Source: Dermanyssus gallinae
Lineage: Eukaryota > Arthropoda > Arachnida > Mesostigmata > Dermanyssidae
NCBI GenBank assembly: GCA_003439945.1
Contig: QVRM01002755.1
Span: 350,001 to 414,000, forward strand
Reading direction: 5' to 3'
Length of the DNA: 64,000 bases
Below the pieces are notes generated by a model. The model searched no databases, was not told the DNA's origin, and saw nothing but the letters and a program-made list of their open reading frames with translations. Each line of letters begins with the position of its first letter. Positions within the stretch are counted from its first letter, which is position 1. Shown here piece by piece: positions 22,151 through 31,890 of this stretch. A program made the position numbers and the translations under genes.

Positions 22151-25100
22151 ATGACCATGGCCTTAGATAGTTTAAATGACATTATATCACATAACCCTAC
22201 AAATGTAAGGCAGTGCCAGACATGGTGGGGACCGCCAGAATTTAAAGTTGTAACTCTTAGCGGTGTAAAATCACCAATTTTTAGTACTCTTGCAGCCATC
22301 CACATTAATGCGGGAACAGGAGGGCTCAAGAAATCAGGGCAACTCGAAACGCTGGGGGACATACTGATGCAAGAGGGTTCTGGGCTAGACGTTGTAGTCA
22401 TAAGCGAAACATGGCTAAAATCAGGCGACTACAACGCATATAGCATCCCCGGTTTTAATTTGATTGGCTCAGGACGTGAAACTAGTAAACAGGGAGGAGG
22501 GGTTGGCATGTACATACGCTCGAACTGCCTTATACTCTCTAAGCTTGCTAAAAGTAGTGATGATGGTAACGTACAGGTTCTCAGGGTACATCTAAAGAAG
22601 TGCGGTTTTGAAGGAGTTGTTATCGGTATGTATTCCAGTAGGGTCACGCATAAGGAAGTCCTACTGGATTTGTTGGAAGAGGTACTTCCAATGAGTTCAG
22701 CTCTCCCATGTATAGTAATGGGTGACTCGAATATTAATTTGCTGGCTAATACAGACAGGGAAAGCTATATATCATTTTTCTCGGAAAGAAGCTTTTTTCA
22801 TGTCGTCAAGCAGGTGACTCGCCCCGCTTCCGGTACATGTATTGACCATGTTGCTGTTAGAAATTGTGAGGATTTCCTGGAAATCTGCCCGGTCGTTTGG
22901 TGCACCAGGCTATTTTCGGATCACTACCCTGTGGTAGTGTTCTTATCTGGAAAGTATTCTCCGGTTACAGAAGCCGTACCTGCTCCGACAGCCTTATTAA
23001 GGATACACGATCGGAAGAGTGTCACTTTGTTTCTTGACCGAGTTGCCCGTTTAAGCTGGTTAAGAGTGTATGACACTGACGGCACGGAAGAAGCTTTTGA
23101 AGCTTTCAGTAATTTGTTAGTCAATGAATATAATAGATGCTTTAACAATTTCTGCCAGAGTAATTTGAAACAGCATCCAAAGTTCAATTTTTCTGCAAAG
23201 TTAAGGCGCTTGCGGCAAAGCGTTAACAAGCTTTATCGTTGGCATATAAAAGCGCAGTCGGAAGAATCAAAGTCTTCGTATTATCGTAGCTTCCTGCGCT
23301 ACAAGCGTGAACTTCGTAACGCCAAGGCAAATTTTTATAAGACGTGCTTTAGGCAACTCCAGGGTGACACTTCCAAACTTTGGAACTTTATTAATGGTTC
23401 GTGTGGCAGAGCCAGAAAGTCAGTGGAACTTCCCACTACTCTGGAAGCCAGTTCTGGGCTTGTGACTGACCCAACGGATATAGTGACGGAGCTAAATCAC
23501 CATTTTGCTACGGTGGGATCCAATACAGTAAAAGCTCTCCAAGTCAAGGAAAACGTTCAACCAGCTCTGGAAGCCACCTGGTTTAAGAGAGATTTGTCAT
23601 TCTCTTTTTTGCCAGTAAGTACGCCGGAAGTACAGAGAAGTTTAGAATCCACAAAGGCTTCCTGGAGAGTTGGGGCTGCAGGAATCCCAGACCGATTGCT
23701 GAAGCTGTCCTCCGTCACTCTTTCTCATCCATTGGCGCATATTATAAACCGTTCCCTGACTACTGGCGTTTTCCCCGCTAGACTAAAGGTGTCCACAATT
23801 ATTCCCTTATTTAAAAATAAGGGCGATCGTAAAAATCCGAATAATTACCGACCAATTTCTTTAGTGGATTACCTCTCAAAGATATTTGAAAAGGTAGTTA
23901 AATCCAGATGCGAAGGGCACCTTAGTTCGATTGGGTTCTTTTCGAGGAATCAGTTTGGATTTCGTAAGGCACGCTCAACGGAGCTTGCCCTCGCTCATCT
24001 TTATCAGGAGGTCGCCAATTCTTTCCAAGACAACCAACTTTGCCTTGGCGTCTTTTTGGATGTTTCTGCCGCCTTCAACTGTGTAAATCATTCGTTGTTC
24101 TTACTTATGCTCGAAAAACTTGGTTGTGATAGCACTGTTTTGTCTTGGTTTAGGTCATACCTAGCGGAGAGGCAGCAAGCGGTAAAGGTAGGTTGTTTTG
24201 AATCGACCTTAGAAGAAGTAAACATCGGGACGCCGCAAGGGTCAATCTTAGGACCGTTTATGTTTATCATTTTGATTAATTTCATTATTGAAGAGATTGC
24301 GTCAGAAGGGTCCTGTACGCCCATCGTCTATGCTGATGATACGACCTTACTTTTTCGTATTCAACCATCTGCGATACAGGCTGATGTACAGAAGGCTATG
24401 CAAGTAGTAGAGTATGCTGTTCGTGTGTTTGAAAAATTCGGTCTGGTGATAAATGCAACCAAAACAGGACTCACGTTGTTTCGCCCTGCCAAAAGGGTCA
24501 CGCAGGTTCAAACGCTAGAGCTCAATGGAACGGAAGTGACACTTTCCTCTACTATCAAATGTCTGGGCTTAACTTTACATGAGACGCTTAGATGGCATGA
24601 TCACTTAGACGTTATTACGCCTAAATGCTATGCGGTAATTTCATCTATTCGTCGTCTACGAGAACTAGGAGTGCCTGTCGAGGGTCTTCTTATGGTGTAT
24701 AAAATGCTATTAGTGCCAATTCTTTGTTATGGTATTTCAATTTGGGGATTTTATAATAAAGGTATAACTCACAGGGCCGAAGTCATTCAGAATGATGCCC
24801 TCAGGGCGGTATTTAACTTGCGCCGCATCGATTCGGTTCGCAAGTGTTTTCAAGACTTTAAGCTTTTAACACTTAGGGATATGTACAGGGTAAAAATTGC
24901 CACGCTTGCATTTAAGATGTATAGGGGAGTTATTCCGGATGATGCTGGTTTTCCTATAAGAGCTGCTGTTAGACGCACAACTCGACGTGCAACGGAATTT
25001 GTGAGGCCAATAGCTCTAAAGCAGACCACCCGTCATGCTCTTGCATACACCCTTCCGACTATCTGGACCGAACTTCCCAAAGAAATTCGTGTACTTACCT

Positions 25101-25165
25101 CAGTCGGAGCATTTAAACGCGAGGTGAAAAAATGGGTAACAAGCAAAAACTCTAGTCAAAACTAG
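22151..25165 (+). CDS. LINE ORF2: endonuclease-reverse transcriptase (CR1/L2-like), intact frame
   Basis: A single open frame of 1004 codons from ATG 22151, 64 bases after ORF1. The N-terminal apurinic-type endonuclease has ISETWL (about residue 85), MGDSNINLL (about 190), CIDHV and the terminal SDHYPVV (about 256). The RT follows, with NYRPISLVDYLSKIFEKVV, QFGFRKARSTE, motif A FLDVSAAFN (about 634), motif B GTPQGSILGP (about 694) and the catalytic YADD (about 727). The C-terminus ends in a SVGAFKREVKKW block like that of CR1/L2 elements; no RNase H is seen. Motif A has Asn where FD is usual (AFN), but the first catalytic Asp is kept. The enzyme nicks target DNA and reverse-transcribes the element RNA in place. 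The frame is undamaged, so the insertion is fairly young, yet ORF1 is broken, so the copy could move only with ORF1 supplied in trans. Confidence 0.92.
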   Translation: MTMALDSLNDIISHNPTNVRQCQTWWGPPEFKVVTLSGVKSPIFSTLAAIHINAGTGGLKKSGQLETLGDILMQEGSGLDVVVISETWLKSGDYNAYSIPGFNLIGSGRETSKQGGGVGMYIRSNCLILSKLAKSSDDGNVQVLRVHLKKCGFEGVVIGMYSSRVTHKEVLLDLLEEVLPMSSALPCIVMGDSNINLLANTDRESYISFFSERSFFHVVKQVTRPASGTCIDHVAVRNCEDFLEICPVVWCTRLFSDHYPVVVFLSGKYSPVTEAVPAPTALLRIHDRKSVTLFLDRVARLSWLRVYDTDGTEEAFEAFSNLLVNEYNRCFNNFCQSNLKQHPKFNFSAKLRRLRQSVNKLYRWHIKAQSEESKSSYYRSFLRYKRELRNAKANFYKTCFRQLQGDTSKLWNFINGSCGRARKSVELPTTLEASSGLVTDPTDIVTELNHHFATVGSNTVKALQVKENVQPALEATWFKRDLSFSFLPVSTPEVQRSLESTKASWRVGAAGIPDRLLKLSSVTLSHPLAHIINRSLTTGVFPARLKVSTIIPLFKNKGDRKNPNNYRPISLVDYLSKIFEKVVKSRCEGHLSSIGFFSRNQFGFRKARSTELALAHLYQEVANSFQDNQLCLGVFLDVSAAFNCVNHSLFLLMLEKLGCDSTVLSWFRSYLAERQQAVKVGCFESTLEEVNIGTPQGSILGPFMFIILINFIIEEIASEGSCTPIVYADDTTLLFRIQPSAIQADVQKAMQVVEYAVRVFEKFGLVINATKTGLTLFRPAKRVTQVQTLELNGTEVTLSSTIKCLGLTLHETLRWHDHLDVITPKCYAVISSIRRLRELGVPVEGLLMVYKMLLVPILCYGISIWGFYNKGITHRAEVIQNDALRAVFNLRRIDSVRKCFQDFKLLTLRDMYRVKIATLAFKMYRGVIPDDAGFPIRAAVRRTTRRATEFVRPIALKQTTRHALAYTLPTIWTELPKEIRVLTSVGAFKREVKKWVTSKNSSQN

Positions 25166-25411
25166 TTTCCCGTCAATAGGTTGAAATTGTGTGAACGGGA
25201 GAAGTGTTTAGCAACTTCAATTGCTAGTTTCGTATGGAGTGAGACATATTATAGTATGAAATAGATAATAGTAATGTTACACATTTTGCATGCACACTTT
25301 TTACACACATTTTTGTATTGCACATTTTAAATATTTTTATATACGAGAACTTAAGCATTGTGAAATTGCGGTTCCGTGAATAAACCTCAAATTGAAATGA
25401 AATGAAAAAAT
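25166..25411 (+). other. 3' UTR and microsatellite tail of the first LINE
   Basis: After the ORF2 stop about 240 bases lead to AATAAACC at about 25379 and then TTGAAATGAAATGAAA, a short pentamer tail. CR1/L2-group LINEs typically end in such short repeats rather than poly(A). No target-site duplication was recognised. Confidence 0.7.
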
Positions 25412-25426
25412 GCGATAGACCTACTG

Positions 25427-26470
25427 CCAGAAGCACATAAAACAGCGTCCAGTCATAAGCAGGGTGAGACCCGTCATACCCCTGCCGCCCCAATTCCGCT
25501 GCACAACCAAACTTGCTGCCTTTAAAAACGCAGCACCGTGGGTGTACACACGAGCTAAACGATGAAGGACGAGAGTGAATCAAGCACAAGAGGTGCTGCA
25601 AGTAGCCAGGAAGACTCTCAGGAATGCTACCAAGAGCAGTGACGAGAAGAAATGGCGAGGACTCTGCGAGGAAGTAGAGAACAACATATGGAAAAACCCT
25701 TTAAGACAGCAATGGATAAGATAAAAAAGCCACGACCAACGCTTGCTGGCAGCCTCGTGGAGTAAGCTGTCAGTTGACCCTTTTTAGGTTATGCTAACCT
25801 CGCCTCTCTAAGTATAGAGCTTCCCGATGATCATACCTTTAACGGAGAAGTAGAAATTGAAGGCCATCCTCAAACCATTCCCTAGAGGCAAGGCGCTCTG
25901 TTCAAACGGCATTTCGACGGATGCTGTGAAGATTCTTCTTCCAGAGCAATCGCGAATCTTCAGACAGATGGCGGATCCAATTCTTAGAGAGGGGACGTAC
26001 CCAGCATCCTGGAAAAAGGCTACCCTGGCCCTTATAGGAAAACCAAGAAAGCCACCCACTGACCCCAGCGCGTATCGCCTAATATTTATTCTGGATACTT
26101 TGGGCAAAGCATTTGATATGGTTATCAATATGAGGTCAGCAGGTCAGTCATCCACACGAACACGGAGCTCGCCATAACGGTTGGCGTCTCAAACGGGTCT
26201 ATATTAGGTCCTCTACTCTGCAACATGACGTAGAACATGGAGCATGACAACGTGCTGAGACTCCGTAGACTGTAGGGTGTCTAGGTAATTGCTTACGCGG
26301 TCACAGCGCGTGAGGTAGACACCCTACCAGAGTACAAGTAGTCATTCATATGGTAAATGGCTGGATGGTAGGGCACGGCCTCAAGCTGGCGCCCAAAAAA
26401 GCTAGGCGGTATTTTATATGGGCCGTAAGAGGTCCGGATACATCCATTTAGCACTGAAAGGGGTGAGCAT
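25427..26470 (+). pseudogene. R1-like LINE fragment (linker and RT pieces)
   Basis: Starting immediately after the first LINE tail, plus-strand frames show ATKSSDEKKWRGLCEEVEN (about 25610-25680), which is the linker before the RT in R1-like elements. The RT entry SNGISTDAVKILLPE follows (about 25900), then YPASWKKATLALIGKP (about 25995-26045). Motif B appears as VGVSNGSILGPLLCN (about 26185), with stops. A remnant of the YADD region (VIAYAV) is at about 26290. Part of the palm is deleted and stop codons interrupt it. Dead copy of a family like the minus-strand one at 18.6-19.7 kb. Confidence 0.7.
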
Positions 26471-27310
26471 AAAAATCAGCAGCGATGACTACAGACTACT
26501 GGAAGAGCCCATGTTGTAGAAACAGATACTTCGTTGCTGGGTTTGCAATGCATGGACTTCATATGAAGATATGTATACGAAATGGGTGGCATGAGATATC
26601 AACCGAGTGTGAATGCAATCTATGCGGAAAATCATGTGATCTGTATTATCTCCAACAGCGTACAAAAGTAATATTGCTGATGAAAGTTACTTAGGAGAGC
26701 TGTAGCACATATGTGCATAAATCAAATATGGGTTAATAAACAATACCTTCAAAAATAAAGTTCAGCAGGTCCGCGCGGTTTCTAGATGTAATAATAGACA
26801 CGGTCCAACAAGGAGACTGAACGCAATAAATGCCACGATTGATAGCAGTACACGCGGCGGCAGTGGTAGTTCCGCAAGAAGCGCCGGGGCCAGGCGACCA
26901 AAGTTAGAAACAGAAAAGATATGGACAGCACAGAACAACCTCTAATTTTCATCGAAGTGAAGTCCAAACGGTTACCTTAAAAATAGTTGTAACATATATT
27001 TATATTTTAAAGAATCGGACTAACTGTAAGAGAAGAATAGCAGAGAATAGGAGTGATTTGATCATAAGCTCCTTTACAGATAGGGAGTTCAGGGCTCTGG
27101 TCGAATATTGGCCAGAATGTACTCTCGAAAAAACGAGTTCAATAAGCACACCTTCTTAACGATCAGGATCCAGCTCGGGTGATCTTGCTCTCGCCTACGA
27201 CAGAAAAAGACAGCCGAGTAGTGACGGAACTGGCAAGTCAGTTCCCGGCGTTACTGAGCTCCCTGCCTTATTGCCGGGAGGGACGGTTCGTTTTACTACA
27301 TAACTAAGAC
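26471..27310. other. Probable decayed LINE sequence, no intact gene
   Basis: Plus-strand frames around 27040-27140 read like the low-complexity N-terminal part of a LINE ORF1 (SSFTDREFRALVEYWPE), but this is weak. No other feature is supportable. Confidence 0.3.
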
Positions 27311-27443
27311 CGGAGGAGATACATAAGTGCACGAGTTCCAGCTTCATCGTTACACATTTGTATTTATGGGATCCGTCTTACGAAGCAATGCAAAAACAGT
27401 CCAGTGGGTGTTAAATGTTGGCTAAGGGTCGGTCCGAAAAGTT
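27311..27443 (+). repeat. SINE family 1, 5'-truncated copy
   Basis: Matches the body of the tRNA-derived SINE seen at 40.4 kb, starting at CGGAGGAGATACATA and ending in GGTCCGAAAAGTT. The B-box region is degraded and the A-box part is missing. Confidence 0.75.
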
Positions 27444-27869
27444 AGCAATGCTGCTCCGAATCTACGCTCTAAGCTCGACCCGGGCGCACCAGGAGTTTAG
27501 GTCAAAAGGATTTCTAAAACAGCGTATGGTGAAATAAAACTGCTCGTCAAAGTCTCGACTCTAAACGCTACGGCGAAGTTGGGCGAGGCAGTAAGGTAAC
27601 CGTCTATCTCTCCGAACGGTACTAATTATCAGAGATCTCGAAGAAACGATAAACGCGGGCGACCTTGTTGCAGGCAATATTCTTCCTTGAGGCTCTAACA
27701 CGCGATCGCACGGAGAAGGAAGTCATTGTTCTTAACGATTTTGAATTGACGCGGGACGGTAGGACTTCTTCCTGCGTGGCCTGCGTGGGAGACTTCCACC
27801 AGAGACTGTAGCGCGCCATGAACGCCGTAAACAAATCCAGGTCGGCTGCTCTCGTTGCCGCCGGGACGA
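27444..27869. other. Probable decayed R1-like ORF1, no intact gene
   Basis: Likely the body of the ORF1 whose zinc knuckles are recognisable just downstream, but no block can be identified with confidence. The 98-codon minus frame at 27622-27918 is probably its shadow. Confidence 0.3.
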
Positions 27870-28690
27870 GCTGGTGAATGTCTCTCAGTGCTCGAAGTGT
27901 CTCAGTTTTGAGCACCAAACGTGGGCCTGCACACGTGCTACAAACGTGGAAAAGCCGGGCATTTTTGGGGGACTGCGAGGCTCCGCCGCATTGTTACCAC
28001 TACCAGTAAGACGGGCAATATACAGCCTACAAACAATGAGTAGAGGCACTCCGGAAAACAACAAACAACTATTGATCTTAAGTTTTTACAAATAAACCTA
28101 CAAATGTCCGCCCCGGCGTTAGACATGACACTACTTTTTAGTGCTTCTAAAAACACCGATTTTATTTTGGCCTTGTAACCCCCCAAAAGTCGCTTACACG
28201 CAGTAGTTGTTCAAACGGTTCTTGAGCTGTATATAAAACCACTTCGGTTTTCCACCTTTCCGAAGTCGGCCGAGGTGTGAACTTCTCGTCTATCGTCATA
28301 GATAGAGCGGGCATCTATTTAAAATACACCACTTCAAACGTTTCTACCGACGTTTTTAAAATGTGTTTAGAAGTCTTAACTTCAGCGATCATAGGATCCT
28401 AAGACAAAATCACCGCCAAGTCGTAATTGGGGGTGATTTCAACGCATCTCAGTGACAATAAGGGAGCAACAGGATATCCTTGCAGGAGGAGCGGCGCTGG
28501 TAGACTTGGCATCAGTAAACGATTTTCACTTGATCAATATCCCAGGTACCGTTTTTAGGAGAGGAGCCCAAGAACTAACCTTGGATATGACCTTTTGTTA
28601 TGAGACCTTACTGCCCAGGGTGGCAGGGTGGTCTGTGCACGACGACGTCGTCGAAAACCTCTTAAATCATCACTACATGACGTTCCGTCT
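27870..28690 (+). pseudogene. R1-like LINE fragment: ORF1 zinc knuckles and ORF2 endonuclease
   Basis: At about 27883-27925 plus-strand CSKCLSFEHQTWAC is a CCHC knuckle (C-x2-C-x4-H-x4-C). After a one-base frame change a second decayed knuckle reads CYKRGKAGHFW (about 27939-27972). The endonuclease follows: a GGDFNAS block at about 28430 and then a frame with LVDLASVNDFHLINIPGTVF, FRRGAQELTLDMTF and PRVAGWSVHDDV (28452-28640). Its end (LLNHHYMTF) has lost the SDH catalytic His context. The order ORF1 knuckles then EN matches R1-like LINEs. The fragment stops where the foldback repeat begins. Confidence 0.75.
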
Positions 28691-28798
28691 CAAAGTTTTC
28701 TCAAACATTTTTTCATTACGACCCAAAATGTACGTTCAAAGGACCACTATCACGCAATAGCAAATTTAATTATTATTATTCGCTTAAGCAAGCGGTGA

Positions 28799-28870
<72 letters not shown>

Positions 28871-29610
28871 CAAATTAAATGCCCACCATTTTCGTACCAA
28901 AGTGATGATGCTGCGTTACGTAGTTGGCGAGTAACTAAGCTTTTTCGACAGTCATAGTTGTTATGTTTTACGTGCAGGTTTTCACGTTCAGAACCGTAAA
29001 ATGTTGCCAAGACGTTTCCACCCCCTTCTTCCACTAGGAAAAATTATTCTCTTGTCGAGTTCTGCCAAACCTCAAAATATGTACCTAACTTTCTCAAACA
29101 CCCTATGCAAGTATGCATGCGAAAAAGCTTAGTTACTTGACAACTACGTAACGCAGCACCATCACTTTGGTACGAAAATGGTGGGCATTAAATGCTATTT
29201 GCTATTGCGTGAGACTGGTATTTTGACATACATTTTTGGTCGCGATGAAAAATTTTAACGATTTTTCACGACAAAGCGTCAACGTAATACACAACAACAT
29301 ATCGACTTTTTATGACTTTCCTCAATCTGGTTATTCGCTTATCGCTTATCGCTACGCAAGCTAGTGAAGTGTCTTCTGTGCAGAATTTTGCTCCGAACAC
29401 GCCGATATAATTCGTTCATTCATGCGTTGACTGGTTCTCCCGCAAACGTAGATTTTGCAACAACGACAACTATGTAGGTGAAAAAAGGCAGAATAACTAC
29501 TTTTATAAATTTCACTCTCTCTCCTCAACAAGACGTTTTCGCCTCCTCGTTCCATTGGGACAAATTATTTTCTTGCCGAGTTCTACCAAACGTCGAAATA
29601 AGTACGTACC
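28690..29610. mobile_element. Nested, diverged copies of the foldback repeat family
   Basis: Outer arms (about 28690-28955 and 29111-29265) are reverse complements. The left is interrupted by about 100 bases that include a (TA)n array. Both arms share TCACGCAATAGCAAAT, CATTTTCGTACCAAAGTGAT and GCGTTACGTAGTTG or their complements. Between them, 28975-29107 is a half copy that ends in CTCAAACACCCTATGC, the family's outer end. A second half copy occupies about 29220-29610. Both half copies share the CCATTGG..AAATTATTTTCTTG block with the foldbacks at 57.6-59.5 kb (their TTCCATTGG..AAATATTTG block). No protein is encoded. The layout implies at least two insertions or rearrangements. Confidence 0.65.
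28801..28869. repeat. (TA)n microsatellite inside a foldback arm
   Basis: About 65 bases of TA repeat lying within the left arm of the nested foldback. Confidence 0.95.
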
Positions 29611-29780
29611 GATATAAATGACTCTGTATATAGTCTTTGTGGCATTACGGCTTGCACTTCTCGTAATAAGTTTATTTTTCTCCTAGTTTTTATCTTGGTT
29701 CTCACCTGGTAAAGGAATTGGTATTGTAGCTAAAGTCATAGAAGCTGTAAACATCACTATCGTCATAAACAAAAACGTAT

Positions 29781-29845
29781 AGTATGTATAGCTGTGTGGG
29801 TGTGCACAAAAACTAAAATGGCGGTAAATAAAATATTCTAGTTAG

Positions 29846-29891
<46 letters not shown>

Positions 29892-29977
29892 TTTGTTACT
29901 GACTAGAATACGTTATTTAGAATAATTTAGTTACCGCCAATATAGTTTTTGTGCACAACCACATAGCTATACATACC
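29781..29977. repeat. Inverted repeat with a (TA)n core (MITE-like)
   Basis: Arms of about 70-88 bases (29781-29851 and 29890-29977) share GTATGTATAGCT, GTGCACAAAAACTA and GGCGGTAA or their complements, with small indels. The centre is TA repeat of about 40 bases. No coding potential. Arms, lack of a gene and size fit a MITE or small foldback. Confidence 0.85.
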
Positions 29978-30286
29978 ATATGTTTCCATTGAATATACTC
30001 GTATTCGCATTCTATCTCGCCATCATGAAACGTTTTATTTAGTCGCAATCATGAACATTTAATTATATGTCCGCACATATATGCAGGCAATTTGTCGTCG
30101 ATATCGACGCCGATTCGTCGCCGTTATCGACAAGTGCAGACGCTCGATTCCGAGTGAAAAACACGTCTCATTTTTGCTGACCTTGAGTCAATCTTTTTGG
30201 CCATGAGTATTGACAGTTTCATGATTCATGCTGAATGATATTGGCATGTTTAAACTAGACTTGTGATGTGGATATTTGTTGTTGTT

Positions 30287-30463
30287 GAGCCGGGTGGCGC
30301 GGTGCATTTGCATGCGTCTTGCGACAGGAGGAACCACATAGGTGCACGGATTTGATCCCCGCCATCGCACATTTATATTTATGGGGTGCGTCTCGCAAAG
30401 CAATGTAAATGCGAATGCAATTCCGTGGACGTTAAATGTCGGCTGAAAGCCAGCCCTAAAAAA
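30287..30463 (+). repeat. tRNA-derived SINE family 1, diverged copy
   Basis: Shows the tRNA-like head GAGCCGGGTGGCGCGGTGCA, a degraded B box (GGATTTGATCCCC) and the family body (ATTTATGGGG, AAGCAATG, CCGTGGACGTTAAAT, GGCTGAAAGCCAGCCC) ending in an A-run. It has a small internal insertion relative to the 40.4-kb copy. Confidence 0.85.
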
Positions 30464-31890
30464 TAGATATCTGTTTGTTTTTAATTATCATTCATCGCGC
30501 CCTTCAAAAAAAGTCCAACCTGTGCTCATCGGCGCTGGTTAATGCTCATTAGCGCCCGAATGCGGTCAGTTTTATTCTCGGCAGCGTTAATTTCATGACA
30601 TCTTAATTAAGACTTAGTTAGGACTGTCTGACGACTGCCGCCATGCTAGATGACTTTGCCTCACATATGTCGTAAAAATGAAGTAAGCTTAAAAGTTGAA
30701 TCTAGTAATTATATAGGTTTATAGTTACATATCCGCGTTCCGTGTCTTAATGAACAGATGTAAACAAACGAGTGTTCGTGTTATATTTGTGACTTTCGTG
30801 GAAAAAACTGAAAATCAAGGCCGTGTATTGTTTTGTATGGCGCACTCGACCTTTTTTAACGCGAGTTAGTAGTTTGTGCTCCAAGGGTAGTGCATATAGC
30901 TTAACCGAGCCTTCAGCTCGTGAGCGAAACGTGTGTGTGTGAGTGGCATGTGTGGTCCTGAGTTTGCTGAGCGTTACTTTTTGCAGCGAAATGCTTAGCG
31001 CAGCTAGCAAGTAATATCTCCTGAGGTCGCGAGCACCTAACTAGGGGTTCTAAACGTTTGCAATCGCTTCTCCATCCCCGTGCCTTTCACTACTGCGCTT
31101 AGTTCACTACAGCTAAATGCTGCAGCTAGAGTTCCGCCGATACAGGTAGGGTTGCAGTAGCAAAAAACTGGCAGCTGACTATCGCTACCCCACAACCGAG
31201 GGTTCATTCACTAGTTCCCACCAAGTTACTCAAATCACAGCGAACACTAAGTAGTGTTGGGCAGTGTAATGATTTGTGTGGGGGAAGCTGTCATATCTTG
31301 CCTGTAGAACAGGCGATAAAAACGAACCGAGGGTGATTGTGTCATGTGAGTTCCACGTTAGAAAGAGGTGAGACTGTTAGTTCTATGGCCATGGGCAGTG
31401 ACTTTTGTAGTGCGTTATTGTTTTTCTGTAATAGATATAGTACGAATGCTCAAGTGCAAGATCCAACAGCGTCCAAGGCAGAAAGTAAAAACCCCACTCC
31501 ACATGCAAGCAACAGAAAACCTACCACAGTTCTATGCAGATGTGGATCACATGCTGACCGGAAGTTTCGGTTTCGGTTTCGACCGGTGTGCATCGCCACA
31601 GACTGCTCTTATCAATTTTTGGCGATTTTATCAAATTTTAGTGCTTTTTATAAGTGTAGTTAGTGTTCAAGAAGTTTACTGTGAAAGCGTGTACATCGTG
31701 TTGCTGCAGTTTTGTGGATATCTGCAGGTGCTAGCTCGAGAGTCTTATCTTAAACTTTGCACTAGTCAAATACTTGTTTGTTTTTAAACTTATTTTAAAT
31801 AGATTTAGTTTTATTTTAATTCAAATTTGTGCTTAAACTATGACATATTGTGCTTTGTGAGAACTTGTGTTTTTGAGATATCTCTGTGAA
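30464..31890 (+). other. Region upstream of the second LINE, probably including its 5' UTR
   Basis: No gene is recognised. Frames at 31337-31787 are open but carry no motif and probably belong to the LINE 5' UTR. The element's 5' boundary cannot be fixed from a single copy. Confidence 0.35.
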
